A DNA stretch of 39,537 nucleotides from CAJBIL01 sp044359525. GTDB lineage: Bacteria > Pseudomonadota > Gammaproteobacteria > Burkholderiales > Rhodocyclaceae. A program made the translations under genes and the position numbers. Below, in pieces: positions 31,171-39,535 of this stretch; positions within the stretch are counted from its first letter, which is position 1, and the number at the start of each line of letters is the position of its first letter. The stretch covers positions 1 to 39,537 of the forward strand of contig JBIKLY010000020.1 in NCBI GenBank assembly GCA_044359525.1. Reading direction: 5' to 3'. The notes under the pieces are model-generated. The model saw nothing but the letters and a program-made list of their open reading frames with translations. It had not been told where the DNA came from and searched no databases.

Positions 31171-33399
31171 TTGAAGAAGCATCTTATCCGGATAGCGCTT
31201 GGCTTGTTGTTATCGCTGGTTTTTCTCGGCCATGCGGCGAGGGTCTATCAGATACCCCTGGTCAGCACGCTTGATGCGTTTGTCTACGATACCCGCCTGC
31301 GTCTGACAACGCCGGGCGGAATTGACGAGCGTGTCGTCATCCTCGACCTCGATGAAAAGAGCCTGGCCGAGGTAGGTCGCTGGCCGTGGGGTCGCGATAA
31401 GCTGGCGACACTGGTCACCAAACTTTTCGATACTTATGGTATTGCGGTTCTAGGCTTTGACGTTGTTTTTGCCGAGCCGGACAATAGCTCCGGCTTGCAG
31501 TCGCTGGAGTCGATTGGCAACGGGCCGCTGAAAAATGATGCGGCGTTTCAGTCGGCACTCAAAAGCCTGCGCGGGCCACTTGATTTTGACGATCGTTTTG
31601 CAGCAGCCTTGCGTGGCCGTCCGGTGGTGCTCGGCTACTACTTTACCAATATTGATGATGCGCACAAAAGCGGCGTATTGCCCGAGCCGGCAATGCCGGC
31701 GGGTACCTTCAAGGGCAGGAATGTCGCCATCACTTCGTGGAATGGCTATGGCGCCAATCTCCCCGAATTCCAGAAAAATGCCGTGCATGCGGGGCACTTC
31801 AATCCCATCGTCGATTTTGACGGGATTTCGCGTCGGGTGCCGATGCTGGTCGAGCATGATGGAAAATATTACGAATCGCTTTCTCTGGCCATGGTGCGTC
31901 TGCTGCTGCAAAACCCGCCGTTGACGCCGGGCTACCCGGAAGAGGGTGCGTTCAGTAGCCGCAGCTACAACGGCATGGAGTGGCTCGATTTGTCCACCGA
32001 GCGCGGCCGTGTACGCATTCCCGTCGATGAAAATGCGGCCAGTCTGATTCCCTATCGCGGCTTGCAGGGCAGCTTCCGTTATCTGTCTGCGGCCGATGCG
32101 CTGGCCGGGCGACTCAAGCCGGAGCAGCTGCGTGGCAAGATCGTACTGCTCGGTACGACCGCGCCGGGGCTGATGGACTTGCGCTCGACGCCGGTAGGAA
32201 GCACCTATCCGGGGGTCGAGATCCATGCCAACCTGGTGGCCGGGATGCTCGATGCGTCAATCAAGCAGAAGCCGCCCTACGTGTTGGGCGCCGAAGTCCT
32301 GCTGCTTGTTTTTTGCGCGCTGTTGCTGGCCTTTCTGCTACCTGTTCTGTCGCCGCTGTACGCCAGTTGCCTGGCCTTGGGTGCCCTGTCTGCTGTGGTC
32401 GTCTTCAATCTCTGGTTGTGGTCGGCCGGGCTGGTTCTGCCGCTGGCGTCGACCTTTACCGTGATCCTTGCCCTGTATGCGCTGAATATGTCCTGGGGGT
32501 ATTTTGTCGAGTCGCGCAGCAAGCGGCAATTTACCGATCTGTTCGGCCAGTATGTGCCGCCCGAGCTGGTCGATGAAATGGCGCGCGATCCGGAGCGCTA
32601 CAGCATGGAGGGTAAGAACGAAGAGTTGACTGTTCTTTTTTCCGATGTGCGCGGTTTTACAACCATTTCCGAAGGGCTTGATCCGAAGGAGCTGACCCGT
32701 CTGATGAACGAGTACCTGGGCGCCATGACGCAGGTGGTTCGCAAGAACCGTGGCACGCTCGACAAGTACATCGGTGACGCGATCATGGCTTTCTGGGGTG
32801 CGCCGGTGGCGGACGTCAATCATGCGCAGAATGCCGTGAGGACGGCTCTTGAGATGCAAAGTGTGTTGCGCCAGCTTGACGAGCCTTTCAAGGACCGTGG
32901 CTGGCCGGCTTTGCACATCGGGGTCGGGATCAATACCGGGACAATGACGGTCGGCGATATGGGTTCGCCGGTACGAAAATCCTACACCGTGATGGGTGAC
33001 GCCGTAAATCTCGGTTCGCGCCTGGAGTCGATTACCAAACAGTACGGCGTCGGCATCATTGTCAGCGAGACGACAAAAGCGGCAGTCAAGGACATTGTGT
33101 ATCGGGAGCTTGATCGCGTTCGCGTCAAGGGTAAGGACGCACCGGTCGGCATCTATGAACCCCTCGGCGAACCGGCCTTGCTCGACAAAGGGATCCAGGA
33201 CGAGCTCAGGTTGTGGAATCAGGCCTTGCGCCTCTATCGTGCGCAGGACTGGGATCAGGCAGAATTGCAACTTTACAATCTGTCCCGCATGAGTCCTGAC
33301 CGATATCTTTATCAGTTGTACACGAAACGCATCGGGCTGCACCGCGCCAATCCGCCAGGCTCTGGCTGGGATGGTGTGACGACGTTTGAGACAAAATAG
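31171..33399 (+). CDS. CHASE2-domain transmembrane class III adenylate cyclase
   Basis: 742 residues from a TTG at 31171 (LKKHLIRIALG) with an AAAGGTGG site; an upstream in-frame ATG lies inside the FHA gene and has no signal-anchor character. One membrane helix, CHASE2 (EVGRWPWGRDKL hallmark), three further helices (about 370–445), then a class III cyclase: metal Asp492 (FSDVRGFT) and Asp536 (YIGDAIMAFWG), purine-selecting Lys532 and Thr606 (SYTVMGDAVNLGSR), transition-state Asn613 and Arg617. Lys/Thr is the class IIIb adenylate pattern, a class with bicarbonate-responsive members. It shares its sensor architecture with the kinase upstream. Confidence 0.9.
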   Translation: MKKHLIRIALGLLLSLVFLGHAARVYQIPLVSTLDAFVYDTRLRLTTPGGIDERVVILDLDEKSLAEVGRWPWGRDKLATLVTKLFDTYGIAVLGFDVVFAEPDNSSGLQSLESIGNGPLKNDAAFQSALKSLRGPLDFDDRFAAALRGRPVVLGYYFTNIDDAHKSGVLPEPAMPAGTFKGRNVAITSWNGYGANLPEFQKNAVHAGHFNPIVDFDGISRRVPMLVEHDGKYYESLSLAMVRLLLQNPPLTPGYPEEGAFSSRSYNGMEWLDLSTERGRVRIPVDENAASLIPYRGLQGSFRYLSAADALAGRLKPEQLRGKIVLLGTTAPGLMDLRSTPVGSTYPGVEIHANLVAGMLDASIKQKPPYVLGAEVLLLVFCALLLAFLLPVLSPLYASCLALGALSAVVVFNLWLWSAGLVLPLASTFTVILALYALNMSWGYFVESRSKRQFTDLFGQYVPPELVDEMARDPERYSMEGKNEELTVLFSDVRGFTTISEGLDPKELTRLMNEYLGAMTQVVRKNRGTLDKYIGDAIMAFWGAPVADVNHAQNAVRTALEMQSVLRQLDEPFKDRGWPALHIGVGINTGTMTVGDMGSPVRKSYTVMGDAVNLGSRLESITKQYGVGIIVSETTKAAVKDIVYRELDRVRVKGKDAPVGIYEPLGEPALLDKGIQDELRLWNQALRLYRAQDWDQAELQLYNLSRMSPDRYLYQLYTKRIGLHRANPPGSGWDGVTTFETK

Positions 33400-33489
33400 A
33401 CAGCGTGCCTTCTTTCCATGCAGAAGCAACGCTAAGCATGGTTATGGTCAAATATTCAGTGGCTGCCTGAGCAGCCCGCCGGAGACAGA

Positions 33490-34257
33490 ATGAAAGTCAG
33501 AATTCTCGGATGCAGCGGAGGGATTGGAGGGCGCCATTTGCGGACGACCTCGATGCTCGTCGACCACGATATCCTGATTGATGCGGGTACGGGGGTTGCC
33601 GATCTTTCGCTTGCCGAACTGGCAATGATCGATCATGTTTTCATTACCCATTCCCATCTTGATCACATTGCTTCGCTGCCCTTGATGATCGACTCCATTG
33701 CCGACATGCGTGACAAGCCGCTGACGGTATATGCAACTGACTCGACGCTTGAAATCCTCAAAAACCATATTTTCAACTGGGCCATCTGGCCGGATTTCAG
33801 CGAGATACCGAGCCGGGAAAAACCGGTCATGCAGTACAAGGCCGTTCGTCTCGGGAAGACGGTTCGTCTCGGTGACCGCAGCATCACGCCGCTGCCGGCC
33901 GAACACACCGTGCCGGCTGTTGGTTATCACCTCGATTCAGGGGTCGGTAGTTTTGTCTTTACCGGCGACACGACGATAAATGACGCGTTTTGGCCCGTCG
34001 TGAACAAAATCGCCAATCTGCGCTTTCTGGTCATTGAAACAGCCTTTTCAAATCGCGAAAAACGCCTTGCCATGATGTCGAAACATCTCTGCCCCAGTAT
34101 GTTGGCTGAAGAGCTTGCCAGGCTGGTCCGCGAGGTGGAGATTTTCATTACCCACCTTAAGCCCGGTCAGATCGAACTGACGATGAGCGAGATTGAAGAG
34201 TTCGCCGGCGATTTCAGGCCAAAGATGCTACAGAACAATCAGGTCTTCGAGTTTTGA
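33490..34257 (+). CDS. Metallo-beta-lactamase-fold protein, cAMP phosphodiesterase class II-like
   Basis: 255 residues with an MBL fold: VRILGCSGGIGGRHLRTTSM, ILIDAGTGVADL, the HSHLDHIASLPLMIDS metal site (H54, H56, D58, H59), PLPAEHTVPAVGYHL, SFVFTGDTTINDAFWP and IFITHLKPGQIE. The HxHLDH-hydrophobic-x-S arrangement and the order of later motifs are close to class II cyclic nucleotide phosphodiesterases (yeast PDE1 type), although the full signature is not met. Next to an adenylate cyclase and a cyclic nucleotide-binding protein, cAMP hydrolysis is the best guess. It could instead be another MBL hydrolase. Confidence 0.8.
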   Translation: MKVRILGCSGGIGGRHLRTTSMLVDHDILIDAGTGVADLSLAELAMIDHVFITHSHLDHIASLPLMIDSIADMRDKPLTVYATDSTLEILKNHIFNWAIWPDFSEIPSREKPVMQYKAVRLGKTVRLGDRSITPLPAEHTVPAVGYHLDSGVGSFVFTGDTTINDAFWPVVNKIANLRFLVIETAFSNREKRLAMMSKHLCPSMLAEELARLVREVEIFITHLKPGQIELTMSEIEEFAGDFRPKMLQNNQVFEF

Positions 34258-34282
34258 GCGCGTACGAACGCATCCGAAAGTG

Positions 34283-35344
34283 ATGGTGATGATTCCAAGT
34301 CCTGTTAATGCAGATTTTTTGCGTCGTTTCCAGCCGATCAGCGCACTCTCACCCTCCCGCCTCATCGAACTGGCGGGCCTGTGCAGCGCCGAAAAAGTGC
34401 AACGGGGATTCGATCCTTTCCGTTTGCGTGGCCCACAAGGGCAGTCGGTCTATCTCTTGTCGGGGGAGTTGAAGATCGCTTTTTCTGACGGGTCTTCCAG
34501 CGTCCTGGTTGGCGGTAGCGAGGTGTCGGTGTGGCCACTGAGCAAGCTGGCGCCTGCCGTGCTTGATGCCAAGGCGATTACCGATGTCGAGTTGCTGCGA
34601 ATTGATGATGAAGTGCTCGACATCATGATGACCTGGGATCAGTTGACCGCCGGTAGTGAATCGTCCGCGCCGCTCCCGGATGCGACTGACTGGCGCATGA
34701 TGTCCGGCGCTTTTCGTCTGCAGAGCCTTACCGACGGGGCGTTATCGCGTCTGCCTTCGGCCAGCATCGATGCCCTGTTTCAGCGCTTTGAGCGGGTCCG
34801 GGAAGCGGCTGGTGAGGTCATTCTGCGCGAGGGGGATGAGGGGGATTTCTACTACATCATCGAGTCGGGGCATTGCGAGGTGACGCGCAAGGTTGGTGGC
34901 GTCGAGATGGCGCTCGCTGATCTGAAGGCCGGCGATGCTTTTGGCGAAGAGGCGCTGGTTGCCGAAAATCGCCGTAATGCCACGGTGCGCATGAAGACTG
35001 CTGGCGTGCTGTTGCGACTGAAGAAGCAGGACTTCATCGAATTGCTGCGTGAGCCACTGCTCAAGCGCCTGTCATGGGAAGAAGGGGGCAAGCACGTGGC
35101 TGCGGGCGCCGTCTGGCTTGATGTGCGTTATCCGTCGGAGTATCAGCATGACCGCTTGCCCGGTGCCGTCAACGTGCCTTTGAGCGAGATTCGCAACGCC
35201 ATCGGCCTGCTCGACCGCGAGCGGGAGTATGTCGTGTATTGCCAAAGCGGCCGGCGCAGCTCGGCGGCTGCCTTTCTCCTTTCTCAGCGCGGTTACCGTG
35301 CTAGCTGGCTTGAAGATGGCCTGGCCGCAAGTCGCACTTCCTGA
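34283..35344 (+). CDS. Cyclic nucleotide-binding protein with C-terminal rhodanese domain
   Basis: 353 residues from the ATG at 34283 (another Met at 34289). A first, degenerate cNMP-binding-like barrel (about 25–115) is followed by a second with a convincing phosphate-binding cassette: EGDEGDFYYIIESGHCEV, then AFGEEALVAENRRNATVRM (F220–M237, with FGE and R231-N-A-T). The C-terminal rhodanese domain (about 268–353) has DVRYPSEYQHDRLPGAVNVP and active-site Cys320 in YCQSGRRSS. It has no DNA-binding domain, so it is not a CRP-like regulator. It may couple cAMP binding to sulfur or persulfide chemistry. Confidence 0.88.
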   Translation: MVMIPSPVNADFLRRFQPISALSPSRLIELAGLCSAEKVQRGFDPFRLRGPQGQSVYLLSGELKIAFSDGSSSVLVGGSEVSVWPLSKLAPAVLDAKAITDVELLRIDDEVLDIMMTWDQLTAGSESSAPLPDATDWRMMSGAFRLQSLTDGALSRLPSASIDALFQRFERVREAAGEVILREGDEGDFYYIIESGHCEVTRKVGGVEMALADLKAGDAFGEEALVAENRRNATVRMKTAGVLLRLKKQDFIELLREPLLKRLSWEEGGKHVAAGAVWLDVRYPSEYQHDRLPGAVNVPLSEIRNAIGLLDREREYVVYCQSGRRSSAAAFLLSQRGYRASWLEDGLAASRTS

Positions 35345-35355
35345 GCAAAATTCAA

Positions 35356-37725
35356 ATGGCAGCCAATCAAAAAATGGAAAACAGCAACGCAGGTGAGATG
35401 AGTGGCCGTCTGGTATTTTTGAAAAACCTGCAGACGGTAACCAACAAGATTCATGCGACCAGTAACATTGACGAGATCATGCTCGAAATGTCGCAGGATA
35501 TCTGCGAGCTCTTCAACTGCGATCGCCTGACGATCTATGTGCTCAGCGAAGACAAGCAGAGCGTCGTCTCCAAGGTGAAGACCGGCCTCAATTCGTTCAA
35601 GGATCTGAAGCTGCCGATCTCCGAGCAAAGCGTCGCCGGCTATGTTGCCGAAACGCGCAAGGCGGTCAACATTCGCGATGTTTACGACGATGTTGAGCTG
35701 ACCAGTTACAGCCCGCGCATGCAGTTTCTCAAGGAGGTCGACAAGCGTACGGGCTACCGTTCAAAGCAGATGCTGGTTGCACCGATTCTTGACGCGCAGA
35801 ATGGCGCATTGCTCGGTGTCGTCCAGCTGATCAACAGCCGCTCCGATGCGGCATTTTCAGCCGTCGCCGTTGAGGGCGTGCAAAGTCTAGCGCAAACCTT
35901 GGCGATTGCATTTACCCAGCGGCAGAAGCCGCGGCAGTCGGTACGTTCGAAGTACGATGGGCTGGTCGCCGATGCGGTGATTTCGGCCGACGAGCTGGAT
36001 CTGGCGCAGCGCTCGGCAAGGCGCAAGGGCGTCGATCTGGAAGATGTCCTGATGAAGGAATTCCAGGTCAAGCTGCCGGCGATTGGCGCATCGCTGTCGA
36101 AGTTTTTTTCGGTGCCCTACGAGCCGTTCAAAGGGGATCGCATCAAGCCGATGGATCTTCTGAAAAACCTCAAGCGCGATTATGTGGAGGCAAATCATTG
36201 GCTGCCGATTGAAGAAACACCGGAGGGCGTCGTCGTCATCTCGATGGATCCAGAGCGGATCAAGAGTTCGAGAGTGGTCAACAACATCTTCCCGAAAAGC
36301 CGCATCGTCTATCGCGTCACGACCAATCGTGAATTTGCGCAGACGATTGACCAGTATTTCGGCGCCTTGTCCGATATCGCTTCGGTGGGTGACCTGTTGT
36401 CCGATATGGGTGACGAGGAGGCGGGCGATCCGGGCAGCGCCAGTACCGATGACCTGGCGGCTGCCGCAGACAACGAACTGGTTCGTCTGGTCAACAAGAT
36501 CATCATCGAAGCCTATCAGCAGGGCGCCTCGGACATTCATATCGAGCCCCGGCCGGGCAAGGAAAAGACACTGATCCGTTTCCGCAAGGACGGCTCGCTG
36601 TCGCCCTATATCGAAATTCCTGCGTCGTATCGCAGCGCCCTGATTGCCCGTATCAAGATCATGTGTGATCTTGATATTTCCGAGAAGCGTAAACCGCAGG
36701 ACGGCAAGATCAAGTTCAAGAAATGGGGGCCGGTCGATATCGAGCTGCGCGTTGCCACGGTACCAACAGCGGGGGGCATGGAGGACGTCGTGATGCGCAT
36801 TCTGGCTGCCGGTGAGCCGATTCCGCTCGATGACCTGGGGGTGACGCCGCATAATCTTGAGCGGCTCAAAGCGATTGTTTCCAAGCCTTATGGTCTGTTC
36901 TTTGTCTGCGGCCCGACTGGCTCGGGCAAGACGACGACCCTGCATTCGATCCTGAGCTTTATCAACAAGCCGGAAACCAAGATCTGGACCGCCGAAGACC
37001 CAGTGGAAATTACGCAGAAGGGCCTGCGGCAGGTACAGGTGAACAAAAAGGCCGGGCTGGACTTTGCCACCGTGATGCGTTCCTTTTTGCGCGCCGATCC
37101 CGATGTGATCATGGTCGGTGAAATGCGTGACAAGGAAACCGTTTCAATCGGCATCGAAGCCTCGCTCACCGGTCACCTGGTCTTTGCCACCCTGCACACC
37201 AACAGTGCGCCGGAGTCGATCAACCGTCTGCTCGACATGGGGATGGACCCCTTCAATTTTGCCGATGCGCTGCTTGGCATTCTCGCGCAGCGCCTGGCCA
37301 AGCGGCTGTGCAAGTCGTGCAAGGAGGCCTACCAGCCAGCGCCGGAGGAGGTCAAACAACTTGTTGCCGCCTATTGTGAAGACATGGCCAATACTGACAG
37401 CTGGAAAAAAGATCCGAAAGCGGCCGCCGAAGCCGTGCACGCCGAGTGGCTTGCGCACTACGCAAAAAATGGAAAATTCACGCTCTATCGCGCCAAGGGC
37501 TGTGATGCCTGTAATGGCAGCGGGTACAAGGGACGGGTCGGTCTGCACGAACTGCTCGCCGGGACCGACCCGCTGAAAAAGCAGATTCAGGAGCACGCCC
37601 GCGTTGCCGAACTGTTTGCTACGGCATTGAATGAGGGTATGCGCACGCTCAAGATGGACGGTATTGAAAAAGTCATGGCTGGCATTACCGATATCAAACA
37701 GGTACGTTCCGTCTGCATCAAATAG
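35356..37725 (+). CDS. GAF-domain GspE/PilB-family secretion ATPase
   Basis: 789 residues. A GAF domain (about 35–190: CDRLTIYVLSEDKQSVVSKV, GYRSKQMLVAPIL, LGVVQLINSRSDAAFS) precedes a GspE N-terminal/MshEN-like region (about 205–330; relatives bind c-di-GMP) and a T2SS/T4P ATPase: SDIHIEPRPG, Walker A GPTGSGKTTT (from 519), AEDPVE Asp box, MVGEMRDKETV Walker B, FATLHTNSAPESINRLLDMG His box, and the zinc tetracysteine (CKSCKE and CDACNGSGY). Catalytic motifs are complete. No pilin, inner-membrane platform or secretin gene lies near. GAF fusion to this ATPase is unusual. Confidence 0.9.
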   Translation: MAANQKMENSNAGEMSGRLVFLKNLQTVTNKIHATSNIDEIMLEMSQDICELFNCDRLTIYVLSEDKQSVVSKVKTGLNSFKDLKLPISEQSVAGYVAETRKAVNIRDVYDDVELTSYSPRMQFLKEVDKRTGYRSKQMLVAPILDAQNGALLGVVQLINSRSDAAFSAVAVEGVQSLAQTLAIAFTQRQKPRQSVRSKYDGLVADAVISADELDLAQRSARRKGVDLEDVLMKEFQVKLPAIGASLSKFFSVPYEPFKGDRIKPMDLLKNLKRDYVEANHWLPIEETPEGVVVISMDPERIKSSRVVNNIFPKSRIVYRVTTNREFAQTIDQYFGALSDIASVGDLLSDMGDEEAGDPGSASTDDLAAAADNELVRLVNKIIIEAYQQGASDIHIEPRPGKEKTLIRFRKDGSLSPYIEIPASYRSALIARIKIMCDLDISEKRKPQDGKIKFKKWGPVDIELRVATVPTAGGMEDVVMRILAAGEPIPLDDLGVTPHNLERLKAIVSKPYGLFFVCGPTGSGKTTTLHSILSFINKPETKIWTAEDPVEITQKGLRQVQVNKKAGLDFATVMRSFLRADPDVIMVGEMRDKETVSIGIEASLTGHLVFATLHTNSAPESINRLLDMGMDPFNFADALLGILAQRLAKRLCKSCKEAYQPAPEEVKQLVAAYCEDMANTDSWKKDPKAAAEAVHAEWLAHYAKNGKFTLYRAKGCDACNGSGYKGRVGLHELLAGTDPLKKQIQEHARVAELFATALNEGMRTLKMDGIEKVMAGITDIKQVRSVCIK

Positions 37726-37736
37726 GAGTACGTCAC

Positions 37737-39344
37737 GTGGATACGACCGATGATCTGTTCCGGCGGCTCGATCAACTCAATGCGATTGGCGCCGCCCTGT
37801 CGAGCGAACGCAACATCGATCGCCTGCTCGAAAACATCCTGCTCGCCGCCAAAGCGATTACCCATGCCGACGGCGGAACACTTTATCGGGTAAGCGAAGA
37901 TCTGCAGTCACTGCGCTTCGAGATCGTACGCACCGACTCCCTGAATATCGCCTATGGCGGCACTACCGGCGAGCCGATTTCGGCGAAGTTTCCCGATCTG
38001 CCGCTCTATCGCGACGATGGCGAACCGAACAATTCGATGATCGCTGCCTATTCGGCCATCCATGCGGAAAGCGTGAATATTGCCGATGCCTATACCGAAG
38101 CGGGTTTCGATTTCTCCGGCACGCGTAAATTCGACCAGATGACCGGCTATCGTTCACAGTCCTTTCTCTCGGTGCCGATGAAGAATCACGAGAACGAGAT
38201 CATCGGCGTGCTCCAGTTGATCAATGCGATTGATCCGCAAACCGGCGCTGTACAGGTGTTTTCAACGGCCGATCAGCGTCTGGCCGAATCGCTCGCTTCG
38301 CAGGCCGCCGTCGCGCTGACCAATCGCCAGTTGATCAGCCAGCTGGAAGCGCTGTTCGAGTCCTTCATCCATCTGATCAACTTGGCAATTGACGAAAAAT
38401 CGCCCTATACCGGCGGCCACTGCCAGCGTGTTCCCTCCCTCACCATGATGCTCGCCGAAGCGGCGGACGCAGCGACTGATGGCCCGCTGGCCGGCTTTTC
38501 GATGACCGACAAGGATCGCTACGAACTAAAGATTGCCGGCCTGCTGCACGATTGCGGCAAGGTCACGACACCGGTGCACGTGGTCGACAAGGCGACCAAG
38601 CTGCAAACCATTTTTGACCGCATCCAGATGGTCGACACGCGCTTTGAGGTGATCAAACGCGACGCCGAAGTCGCCATGCTGCGTGCCGTGATGGCCGGCG
38701 AGGCTAGTGCCTCGGCTGAGCGCCGCCTGCAGGAGCAGTTGCAGGGCATGGACGAAGACCGTCAATTCCTGCGGCGCGCCAACGTTGGCGGCGAATCGAT
38801 GAAAGCCGAAGATCAGGAACGTGTGCGCCGCATTTCGCGGCAGTATCGCTGGCGCAATACCGAAGGGCGCGAAGTCGAGTTTCTCACCGCCGAAGAGCTT
38901 GAGAACCTGACCATTCGCGCCGGCACGCTCACTCAGTCCGAGCGCGAGACGATCAACTACCACATTGTCGCCACGATCAAGATGCTTGAGTCGCTGCCCT
39001 GGCCAAAGCACCTCAAGCGCGTACCCGAATACGCCGGTGGCCACCACGAGCGGATGGACGGCAAAGGCTACCCGAAAGGCCTCAAGCGCGACGAAATGTC
39101 GATCCAGGCCCGCATCATGGGCATCGCCGACATCTTCGAAGCCCTCACCGCCCGCGACCGCCCGTACAAGAGTGGCATGAAACTTTCAGAGGCACTGCGT
39201 ATTCTCAGTAATTTCCGCGACAACGGCCACATCGACCCCGATCTGTTTGATGTTTTCGTGCAGCAGAAGGTGTATTTGAGATATGCGGAGGAGTATCTGG
39301 ATGTGGCGCAGATTGATGAAACTGGAATCGTAGCGTCGGGGTGA
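37737..39344 (+). CDS. GAF–HD-GYP c-di-GMP phosphodiesterase
   Basis: 535 residues from a GTG 12 bp after the ATPase gene. The GAF domain (about 15–195) resembles that of its neighbour (GYRSQSFLSVPM, IIGVLQLINAID). The HD-GYP domain has KSPYTGGHCQRVPSL, the catalytic H271-D272 (LLHDCGKVTTP), and H436-H437-E438 with GYP 444–446 (GGHHERMDGKGYP), then ADIFEALTARDRPYK. About 165 residues separate HDxGK from HHE, roughly 100 more than usual, filled by a charged, probably coiled-coil insert. It should hydrolyse c-di-GMP. Confidence 0.92.
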   Translation: MDTTDDLFRRLDQLNAIGAALSSERNIDRLLENILLAAKAITHADGGTLYRVSEDLQSLRFEIVRTDSLNIAYGGTTGEPISAKFPDLPLYRDDGEPNNSMIAAYSAIHAESVNIADAYTEAGFDFSGTRKFDQMTGYRSQSFLSVPMKNHENEIIGVLQLINAIDPQTGAVQVFSTADQRLAESLASQAAVALTNRQLISQLEALFESFIHLINLAIDEKSPYTGGHCQRVPSLTMMLAEAADAATDGPLAGFSMTDKDRYELKIAGLLHDCGKVTTPVHVVDKATKLQTIFDRIQMVDTRFEVIKRDAEVAMLRAVMAGEASASAERRLQEQLQGMDEDRQFLRRANVGGESMKAEDQERVRRISRQYRWRNTEGREVEFLTAEELENLTIRAGTLTQSERETINYHIVATIKMLESLPWPKHLKRVPEYAGGHHERMDGKGYPKGLKRDEMSIQARIMGIADIFEALTARDRPYKSGMKLSEALRILSNFRDNGHIDPDLFDVFVQQKVYLRYAEEYLDVAQIDETGIVASG

Positions 39345-39490
39345 GTGCCTGGAGAATTTCCAATTTGGATATGAATAACTTGCTGGTGCTGCAGGCCAGT
39401 GGAGTGACAAAAGATGAGGTTGGTTGACGATTTTTGTCACCAGGAAGCAGTTGTCTTTTATGGGCGCTAGTGTCTGCAGTGTCTTGATCT

Positions 39491-39535
39491 TGGCACAGTT
39501 CTTGATACAATCAAATCAACGGTCTTTTGCCGTTG
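39491..39535 (+). promoter_or_regulatory. Sigma-54-like site and short hairpin near the right edge
   Basis: TGGCACAGTTCTTGAT resembles a -24/-12 element, but the second G of the -12 GC pair reads GA, so the match is imperfect. A CAACGG/CCGTTG hairpin follows (39517–39535). Both would precede a gene beyond the window. The rest of the 193-bp stretch after the HD-GYP gene shows nothing recognisable. Confidence 0.3.

Noticed and set aside
35356..37725. A type IV pilus or type II secretion operon
   Set aside because: Only the ATPase is present; no pilin, platform protein, prepilin peptidase or secretin gene is visible.
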